DNA from: Dehalococcoidia bacterium
GTDB lineage: Bacteria > Chloroflexota > Dehalococcoidia > UBA2979
Direction of reading: 5' to 3'
NCBI GenBank assembly: GCA_023228765.1
Contig: JALOAM010000077.1
Location: 1-14,473, forward strand
Length of the DNA stretch: 14,473 nucleotides
Part shown: piece after piece, positions 7,667 to 13,054 of the stretch
How the letters are laid out: the number at the start of each line of letters is the position of its first letter
How positions within the stretch are numbered: position 1 is the first letter of the stretch
The notes under the pieces: model-generated
The model's database searches: none
Seen by the model: only the letters and a program-made list of their open reading frames with translations
What the model was told of the DNA's origin: nothing
Position numbers and translations under genes: made by a program

Positions 7667-8934
7667 CCAACCAACGTGCTGTCGCGCGCTCTCCGATGCG
7701 GGGCGAGCGGCCTCGTCGCGTGCTGATGATCGTGGAGAACCTGCCGGTACCGTTCGACCGGCGTGTGTGGCAGGAGGCGACCACCCTGCGGGCGAACGGA
7801 TACACCGTCAGCGTGATCTGCCCGAAGGGGCGCGGCTACGAAGCCGGCCACGAGGTCATCGACGGGATCGCCGTCTATCGCCACCCCCTCCCGTTCGAGG
7901 CGGACGGAGCGCTCGGGTACCTCCTCGAGTACACCATGGCGACGTTCTTCCAGTTTCTGCTCGCGTGGCGCGTCTGGTTCGACCGGGGCTTCGACGTGAT
8001 CCACGCATGCAACCCGCCCGACACGATCTTCGTGGTCGGTGGGTTCTTCAAACTGCTGTTCGGCCGCCGCTTCATCTTCGATCACCACGACCTCTCGCCG
8101 GAGCTGTATCTCGCGAAGACCGGTGGGAAGAAGGGCAGCCTGTACCGCGTTCTCGTCCTCCTCGAACGGCTCACGTATCGCACGGCCGATGTCGCCATCG
8201 CGACGAACGACTCCTACCGCGATGTCGCCATCGAGCGTGCGGGGATGTCGCCGGACCGCGTGTACGTGGTGCGCTCCGGCCCCGCGATGCGCCAGCTCCA
8301 GCCGCACGACCCGAACCCGGAGGTCAAGCACGGCCGCGACCACCTCGTCGTCTACGTCGGCATCATGGGCGCGCAGGACGGCGTCCCCCTGCTGCTCGAG
8401 GCGGCCCGGCAGGTGGTCTACGAGCATGGGCGCGACGACGTGCAGTTCGCCCTCGTCGGAGCGGGGACGGAGTTCCCGCACGTCTGCGAGTTGACCCACA
8501 CGCTGGGCCTCGACAATCAGGTGACGCTCACCGGCCTCCTCCCACGCGACTCCGACCTCATGCTGGACATCCTGGCGACCGCGGAGGTGGGCGTGAGCCC
8601 GGACCCGCCGACTGAGATGAACGACAAGTCCACGATGAACAAGACGCTGGAGTACATGGCGCACGGCCTGCCCCTCGTCCAGTTCGACCTGACCGAGGGC
8701 CGCGTGTCCGCGGGTGATGCCGCCCTCTACGCCGACGGCGCGAGCGCGGACGACCTGGCCTGCAAGCTCATCGAGCTCCTCGATGACCCCGAGCGACGCG
8801 AGGCGATGGGGCGCATCGGGCGGGAGCGCATCGAGCGGATGTTCGCCTGGGAGCGGCAGGAGCCGGCGCTCCTGTCGGCGTACGACCGAGCCTTCGGCAC
8901 TCCCGTGCGGCGTCGACGCTATGCCACCGAGTAG
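7663..8934 (+). CDS. Glycosyltransferase family 4 (GT-B fold)
   Basis: A 423-residue GT-B glycosyltransferase. The N-terminal domain has VENLPVPFDRRVWQEA (24-39), a block characteristic of a GT4 subgroup in polysaccharide loci, then DVIHACNPPD and FDHHDLSPELY, which line the acceptor cleft. The C-terminal donor domain begins near VVYVGIMGAQDGVPLLLEA and contains STMNKTLEYMAHGLPLV (E330), where GT4 enzymes bind the nucleotide sugar. The start is ATG 7663, with a good AAGGAG at 7651-7656 and an ATGA overlap with the flippase. The length is normal. It is expected to be a cytoplasmic or membrane-peripheral retaining transferase adding one sugar of the repeat unit. The donor is not known. Confidence 0.9.
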   Translation: MTNQRAVARSPMRGERPRRVLMIVENLPVPFDRRVWQEATTLRANGYTVSVICPKGRGYEAGHEVIDGIAVYRHPLPFEADGALGYLLEYTMATFFQFLLAWRVWFDRGFDVIHACNPPDTIFVVGGFFKLLFGRRFIFDHHDLSPELYLAKTGGKKGSLYRVLVLLERLTYRTADVAIATNDSYRDVAIERAGMSPDRVYVVRSGPAMRQLQPHDPNPEVKHGRDHLVVYVGIMGAQDGVPLLLEAARQVVYEHGRDDVQFALVGAGTEFPHVCELTHTLGLDNQVTLTGLLPRDSDLMLDILATAEVGVSPDPPTEMNDKSTMNKTLEYMAHGLPLVQFDLTEGRVSAGDAALYADGASADDLACKLIELLDDPERREAMGRIGRERIERMFAWERQEPALLSAYDRAFGTPVRRRRYATE

Positions 8935-10096
8935 GCCGCTCGGCCGGTGGTGGCAGAGTGCGGTCGCCCCGATCAGTGGGCGCGCCACGCGGGCGCATGC
9001 GACCGGCGTGGAGGGCGCGCGTGCCCTCCACGGTCCCGTGCTGATGGTGGACGACGGGATGCGTGGCGGTGTCCGGCGCGTCTCCGAGTACCTGATGGCA
9101 GAGTGGGCACGGCAGCCGGACGCCCCCGCCGTGGAGCGCATTCCCCTCCGGGGCGAGGGCTCGCTGCGCTCCTCGGTGCCGGTCTACCTCGGCGGGCTCG
9201 CGCGCTTCGCGTGGCGGCTCGTCGCGCGGCGTCCCGCGGTGGTGCACCTGAACATCACCCAGCGAGGCAGTACGTGGCGGGCTCTCCCGGTCGTGGCGCT
9301 CGCGCGCCTCGGACGGTTGCCCGTGCTGCTGGCGCTGCACAGCAGCGAGTACCGCAGCTTCACCGGAGGCCTCCCCGCGCCGTTGCTCGGCGTCGTGCGG
9401 TGGATGTTCGGCTCGGCGGGAGTTGTCACCGTGCTGGGCGAGGGCTGGGCGGACTACGCGCGCGACGATCTCCGAGTGCGTCCCGAACGGCTCCACGTCG
9501 TCCCGAACGCCGTCCCCGGCCCGGCGCGCCTCGAACCCCGTGAGCCCGGTCCCCCGCGCCTGCTCTTCCTCGGCCAGGTCGGACGTCGGAAGGGCGTCGC
9601 GGACCTCCTCGATGCCCTCGCCACGCCGGAGGTCGCCGCGCTCGAGTGGTCGGCCACGGTCGCTGGCAACGGCGAGGTCCTGGAGTACCGCGAGCGCGCC
9701 CGCGAACTGGGGCTGGCCGGGCGTGTCCGGCTGACCGGCTGGCTCGGCCCGGACGACGTCGCCTGGGAGCTCCAGCGCGCGGACGTCTTCGTGCTGCCCT
9801 CGCACGCGGAGGGGCTGCCCCTCGCGGTGCTGGAGGCGATGGCGTACGGCCTCGCGATCGTGACCACCCCCGTCGGGGCGATCCCGGAGGTGATCGAGGA
9901 CGGCGAGACCGGGCTCCTGGTGCCTCCCGGAGACCCGGAAGTCCTCGCCGTGGCGCTCCGCCTCGTCCTCGGCTCCGACGTGCTGCGTGACGCCCTCGCG
10001 ACGGCGGCCCGGAGCCAGTGGGAGCGCGACCACGACATCACGCAGGGCGCACGCAACATGCTGCGCCTGTACGAGCAGCTGGCGATGTCGGCCTAG
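8921..10096 (+). CDS. Glycosyltransferase family 4 (second GT4 of the operon)
   Basis: A 391-residue GT-B protein. The N-terminal part shows VLMVDDGMRGGVRRVSEYL, the glycine-rich donor loop of GT4 enzymes. VVHLNITQRGSTWR and LALHSSEYRSF follow in the acceptor domain. The C-terminal half has LFLGQVGRRKGVADLLDAL, then HAEGLPLAVLEAMAYGLAIV with the EX7E pair E297/E305, then PEVIEDGETGLLVPPGD, a textbook GT4 C-terminus. ATG 8921 overlaps the preceding gene by 14 bp. The first 40 residues are basic and unlike the family core, so a later start is possible. It is the last gene on this strand before a - strand gene facing it, so the operon probably ends here. Donor and acceptor are unknown. Confidence 0.9.
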   Translation: MPPSRPLGRWWQSAVAPISGRATRAHATGVEGARALHGPVLMVDDGMRGGVRRVSEYLMAEWARQPDAPAVERIPLRGEGSLRSSVPVYLGGLARFAWRLVARRPAVVHLNITQRGSTWRALPVVALARLGRLPVLLALHSSEYRSFTGGLPAPLLGVVRWMFGSAGVVTVLGEGWADYARDDLRVRPERLHVVPNAVPGPARLEPREPGPPRLLFLGQVGRRKGVADLLDALATPEVAALEWSATVAGNGEVLEYRERARELGLAGRVRLTGWLGPDDVAWELQRADVFVLPSHAEGLPLAVLEAMAYGLAIVTTPVGAIPEVIEDGETGLLVPPGDPEVLAVALRLVLGSDVLRDALATAARSQWERDHDITQGARNMLRLYEQLAMSA

Positions 10097-10118
10097 GGCG
10101 AAGGGGGCTCGGTAGGAG

Positions 10119-10310
10119 CTAGCTCCCGGCCGTCGCGACCAGCGCGATGAGGCCCAGGCAGAGCAGCCCGACCCCGGACATTACGAGGCCTCCCGTGACG
10201 CGCACGTTCATCGGGCGGTTGAACGTGTTGCGGACCAGCCAGAGCAGGTCGCCGACGACGAACAGGATGAGGCCCGCGATGAACAGGATGAGTGGGAGTC
10301 GGTCGAGCAC
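10119..10310 (-). CDS. Small hypothetical two-helix membrane protein
   Basis: A 63-residue protein starting with GTG at 10310. It has two long hydrophobic segments: residues about 5-26 (LPLILFIAGLILFVVGDLLW) and about 38-60 (a Gly/Leu/Val-rich helix). They are joined by a short basic loop, RNTFNRPMNVR, suggesting a hairpin in the membrane with the loop in the cytoplasm. I do not recognise the family. The hydrophobic pattern is too regular to be chance and no other frame here encodes something better, but there is no strong ribosome site before the GTG. It converges with the GT4 gene (22 bp apart) and diverges from the SDR gene. Confidence 0.6.
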   Translation of the reverse strand: MLDRLPLILFIAGLILFVVGDLLWLVRNTFNRPMNVRVTGGLVMSGVGLLCLGLIALVATAGS

Positions 10311-10402
10311 GCAGCGAGCATACCCTGGCGTATGGTGCGCCGATATCGGGGAGCCCGGAGGGACGGTTACGTCTCGGTAGAGCCGGGAGGCAGGAGACGG
10401 CG
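10311..10402. promoter_or_regulatory. Divergent intergenic region between the small membrane protein and the SDR gene
   Basis: These 92 bases separate two genes reading away from each other, so promoters for one or both must lie here or in the adjacent coding ends. I see AT-richer words (TATGGT at 10331-10336, GATATC near 10342) but no convincing -35/-10 pair with correct spacing. The SDR ribosome site (AGGAGA, 10392-10397) is at the right end. Confidence 0.35.
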
Positions 10403-11170
10403 ATGACAGATCTCCACGGGAAGCGCGCCCTGGTCACCGGCGCGGGGTCCGGCATCGGCCGCGCGATCTCGCTCCGGCTCGCCGAGGACGGCGCGGGGGT
10501 CGTCTGCGCCGACCTCGACGCCGCGAGCGCGGAGGGCGTCGCCGCGGAGATCGCGGAACATGGCGGCCGCGCCGAGGGCATCGCGCTCGACGTGTCGGAC
10601 GAGGCCGCGGTGCGTGCCGCCCTCGACCGGAGCGTGCAACTGCTCGGCGGGCTCGAGGTCATCGTGAACAACGCCGGGATCGGCGGTGGCTTCGGCTGGG
10701 AGCGCACCACGGCCGTGAACCTGGATGGCGTCTACTTCGGCCTCGCGCACGGGGCGCGCCTGCTCGCGGAGGGCGGTGGCGGCGCCATCGTGAGCACTGC
10801 TTCCATCGCGGGCCTCGTGGGGCTCGTTGGCGCCCAACCCGCCGAGGGCCTCCCCGATCCCGAGTCCGGTGCGGGCGCCTATGTCGCGGCAAAGCACGGC
10901 GTCCTCGGGCTCACGAAGCAGTTCGCCCTGACGTACGCGCGGTACGGCGTGCGTGTGAACGCGGTCTGCCCCGGGTACGTGGACACCCCGCTGATCGCGG
11001 GCATCACGTCCATCGATGAGGGCCGGCGCTTCCTCGAGTCCCTCCATCCGATGGGGCGGCTCGGACGGCCCGAGGAGATCGCGGCGGCGGTGGCGTTCCT
11101 CGTCAGCGACGAGGCGTCATTCATCACCGGCGTCGCGCTGCCGGTGGACGGCGGGTACACCGCCCGCTAG
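10403..11170 (+). CDS. Classical short-chain dehydrogenase/reductase
   Basis: A 255-residue classical SDR oxidoreductase. It shows the cofactor loop TGAGSGIG (12-19), NNAG (89-92), the structural Asn in VNLDG (N106), the catalytic Ser about 134 and YVAAK (Y160, K164). PGYVDTP and a C-terminal FITGVALPVDGGY also match. Asp37 at the end of the second strand points to NAD(H) rather than NADP(H). The start ATG 10403 has AGGAGA 5 bases upstream. Two spacings are unusual: about 10 residues fewer than normal between NNAG and N106, and about 13 more than normal between the catalytic Ser and Tyr (insert around AQPAEGLPDPESG). The substrate is unknown; a secondary alcohol or ketone is generic for the family. 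Neighbours give no clear pathway, though a crotonase lies 0.9 kb downstream. Confidence 0.9.
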   Translation: MTDLHGKRALVTGAGSGIGRAISLRLAEDGAGVVCADLDAASAEGVAAEIAEHGGRAEGIALDVSDEAAVRAALDRSVQLLGGLEVIVNNAGIGGGFGWERTTAVNLDGVYFGLAHGARLLAEGGGGAIVSTASIAGLVGLVGAQPAEGLPDPESGAGAYVAAKHGVLGLTKQFALTYARYGVRVNAVCPGYVDTPLIAGITSIDEGRRFLESLHPMGRLGRPEEIAAAVAFLVSDEASFITGVALPVDGGYTAR

Positions 11171-11190
11171 TGGCGGGTACACCGCCCGCT
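11150..11190 (+). repeat. Tandem duplication of a 19-bp hairpin-forming unit across the SDR stop codon
   Basis: The 19-base unit GGCGGGTACACCGCCCGCT is present exactly at 11150-11168 and 11172-11190, a period of 22. Each copy can fold with a GCGGG/CCCGC stem. The first copy encodes the last residues of the SDR; its final T is the first base of the TAG stop (11168-11170). The second copy is untranslated and shifted in frame. No T-run follows, so terminator activity is uncertain. Confidence 0.8.
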
Positions 11191-11264
11191 CGCGGCGGGG
11201 CGAGGGAACCGGCGGCGTCTGGAATTCGTCTCACTCACACCAGACGGACCCACCACGCCGCCCC

Positions 11265-11270
11265 GGAGGA
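11265..11270 (+). promoter_or_regulatory. Shine-Dalgarno GGAGGA for the lipoprotein gene
   Basis: GGAGGA sits 3 bases before ATG 11274. The spacing is short, but it is the only good site nearby. It decides the start that gives a complete signal peptide. Confidence 0.6.
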
Positions 11271-11273
11271 CCC

Positions 11274-11918
11274 ATGCCCCGCATCAGACTCCGAGCCTTC
11301 GCGCTCCCCCTCGCCGCGGCTGTGCTCTCGCTCGCCCTCGTCGCCTGCGACGACGCCGACGGCGACAGCACCGCGACACCGACCGCCACCCCGACAGAGA
11401 CGACTACCTCGACCGGCACGCCCGTGAACGACGGCGGCGGCACCTCCGGGAATGCCGGTGGCAACGCCGGTTCGCCGGCCGTGTCGCCGACGGCGCCCGG
11501 CTCCGTCAGCGCCACGCCCGGTCCCGACAGCCCGGTGTCCTCGGACGACCCGTCGTCGCCGACGCCCGCGCCGACCGAGGACCCCGGCCTCGCGGACGGC
11601 ACCCGCGTCGTCGCACTCGCCCCGATCGAGTCGATCGACGTGCTCTTCCTCGAGTCGTTCCCGGTCCAGTACCGGCTGCACGTGGTGTCCGGCCTGCCCA
11701 GCGGCTGCGCCGCCTTCCACGGCGTCGAGGTCGAGCGAGAGGGCACGACGTTCACGGTCACGGTGACCAACACCGTCCCCGCGCCTAACCAGCAGATCGC
11801 CTGCACGATGATCTACGGCCTGAAGGAGACCAGCGTGGACCTCGGAACCGGTCTCGAGTCGGGCACCGAGTACACGGTCAACGTCAACGACCACACCACC
11901 ACGTTCGTTGCTCAGTAA
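11274..11918 (+). CDS. Secreted lipoprotein with Thr/Pro/Ser-rich linker and small C-terminal beta domain
   Basis: A 214-residue protein. Residues 1-25 form a classic lipoprotein signal: basic MPRIRLR, a hydrophobic stretch of Ala/Leu/Val, then the lipobox LVAC with the lipidated Cys25 followed by DD. Residues about 30-108 are a low-complexity Thr/Pro/Ser/Gly/Asp linker that probably spans the cell wall or envelope. The C-terminal 100 residues look like a compact all-beta domain (LAPIESIDVLFLESFP, YRLHVVSGLPSGC, TFTVTVTNTVPAP). It has two cysteines, C145 and C177, that could form a disulfide outside the cell. I do not recognise a named domain with certainty, and the function is unknown. ATG 11274 follows GGAGGA and gives an intact signal. 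A strong hairpin lies just after the stop, so the gene is probably a single transcription unit. Confidence 0.85.
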   Translation: MPRIRLRAFALPLAAAVLSLALVACDDADGDSTATPTATPTETTTSTGTPVNDGGGTSGNAGGNAGSPAVSPTAPGSVSATPGPDSPVSSDDPSSPTPAPTEDPGLADGTRVVALAPIESIDVLFLESFPVQYRLHVVSGLPSGCAAFHGVEVEREGTTFTVTVTNTVPAPNQQIACTMIYGLKETSVDLGTGLESGTEYTVNVNDHTTTFVAQ

Positions 11919-11938
11919 GGTGAGTCAGAGTCGCCGCG

Positions 11939-11966
11939 AAGGGGGAGCCGGGCGAGGCTCCCCCTT
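11939..11966 (+). terminator. GC-rich hairpin after the lipoprotein gene
   Basis: A perfect 11-bp stem: AAGGGGGAGCC (11939-11949) pairs with GGCTCCCCCTT (11956-11966) around a 6-base loop. It starts 20 bases after the lipoprotein stop. Read on the + strand there is no T-run after it, so it is either a GC-rich intrinsic terminator of the kind seen in high-GC bacteria or an mRNA-stabilising hairpin. Confidence 0.65.
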
Positions 11967-12101
11967 CACGCGTCCCCTCCACGTCGGCGACAGGACGGCG
12001 ACAGCCTCGGGAGGAATCGCGCTGGCCTCGGGCGCGCGACGCTTGTCGGAGGGGAGATGTAGCATCGGGCGCGCATCTCGATCTCGAAAGGACGGGAACG
12101 C

Positions 12102-12992
12102 GTGCCAACTGAACCGGTCGTTGTCCCCCAGGACCAGCAAGACTCCGCCAGGCGCTACACGCCCGAGGGCTACGAAGTCCCCGCGCCCTCCGAGGATGAC
12201 GTCCTCTACGAGATCCGCGACCAGGTCGCCTGGATCACCCTCAACCGCCCGCTCATCCTCAACGCCGTCGACTGGTCGCTGACCCACCACCTGGGCCGCT
12301 GCCTCGAGCGCGCGGAGATGGACGAGGACGTACGTGTCGTCGTCCTCCGCGGCGCCGGACGCGCCTTCTGCGCCGGCGGCGACCTGCAGTCCGCCCGCTT
12401 CTACCCGAAGCCGGACGACCTCCCGCAGCCCTCGATGATGGACAACGTGCTCCGCATCTGGCGCATGCCGAAGCCCGTCATTGCCGCCGTCCGAGGCCAC
12501 GCGCTCGGCCAGGGCATCGAGATCGCCGGCATGTGCGACCTCACCATCGCCGCGGATGACGCCCAGTTCGGCGAGATCCAGATCCGCCACGGCTTCGGCC
12601 CGCCGATGCTCGTCACGCCCTTCCTCACCGGCCTCAAGAACGCCAAGTTCGTCATGCTCAGCGGCGAAGTCTTCCCCGCCGAGGAAGCGTTCCGCATCGG
12701 CCTCGTCAACCAGATCGTCCCCGCCGCCGACCTCGACGCCGCGGCCGAAGCGCAGGCGAAGAAGCTCGCCTCGCTCCCCCCGACCGCGGTCGCCCTCAAC
12801 AAGCTCGTGGTCAACCGCGTCTACGAACTCGCCGGCTTCGAAGCCGCCCTCAACTACCGCGACGACCCCATCATCCGCGCCCTGAACGAGTCCTCCCGCG
12901 ACGACAAAGTCTCCGCCGCCCGCCTCGCCACCCTCCGCGACCAGGGCTGGGGAGCCTTCAAGCAACAACGCGACGCCGCCTTCCAGGAGTAG
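12102..12992 (+). CDS. Crotonase-fold protein (enoyl-CoA hydratase/isomerase family)
   Basis: A 296-residue crotonase-superfamily protein that would bind an acyl-CoA and stabilise its enolate. The oxyanion-hole blocks are FCAGGDL (89-95) and ALGQGIEIAGMCD (134-146). Family landmarks also include ITLNRP (45-50), KPVIAAVRGHALG and LGLVNQIVP-like GLVNQIVPAADL. Compared with rat mitochondrial enoyl-CoA hydratase, Glu144 is kept (E140), but the position of Glu164 is Gln160 (QFGEIQI in place of QFGQPEI). The following GAGGTQ block is replaced by GFGPPM. This argues against a simple hydratase and leaves isomerase or another crotonase reaction open. There is a 30-residue N-terminal leader before the fold. 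GTG 12102 has AAAGGA about 9 bases upstream. The stop is 25 bp from the CRISPR array, with no hairpin between. It is not part of the polysaccharide operon. Confidence 0.85.
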   Translation: MPTEPVVVPQDQQDSARRYTPEGYEVPAPSEDDVLYEIRDQVAWITLNRPLILNAVDWSLTHHLGRCLERAEMDEDVRVVVLRGAGRAFCAGGDLQSARFYPKPDDLPQPSMMDNVLRIWRMPKPVIAAVRGHALGQGIEIAGMCDLTIAADDAQFGEIQIRHGFGPPMLVTPFLTGLKNAKFVMLSGEVFPAEEAFRIGLVNQIVPAADLDAAAEAQAKKLASLPPTAVALNKLVVNRVYELAGFEAALNYRDDPIIRALNESSRDDKVSAARLATLRDQGWGAFKQQRDAAFQE

Positions 12993-13017
12993 TACAGCCG
13001 GGCGTGCGCCCTCCGCC

Positions 13018-13054
13018 CGTGCGTGTGCCACCCAGCCCTGAGGCCGGGTGCGAC
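13018..13054 (-). repeat. Degenerate terminal (trailer-end) CRISPR repeat
   Basis: Aligned with the consensus, 9 of the first 11 bases differ on the + strand, but only 1 of the remaining 26 (C for A at 13038, in the hairpin loop). On the transcribed strand the hairpin stem is intact while the AGGATTGAAAC handle is lost. It lies 25 bp after the crotonase stop. Confidence 0.85.

Noticed and set aside
7606..9141. 511-codon - strand open frame opposite the first GT4 gene
   Set aside because: Composition is that of an antisense shadow and the + strand encodes a full GT4 enzyme with a good ribosome site.
10115..10126. Perfect 12-base palindrome GGAGCTAGCTCC between convergent genes as a terminator
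   Set aside because: It has no loop and no T-run, so any hairpin would be short and weak; it may still be a binding site but nothing supports that.
12043..12065. Possible promoter before the crotonase (TTGTCG and TAGCAT)
   Set aside because: The two boxes are only 11 bases apart, too close for a sigma-70-type promoter, and the sigma consensus of this organism is unknown.
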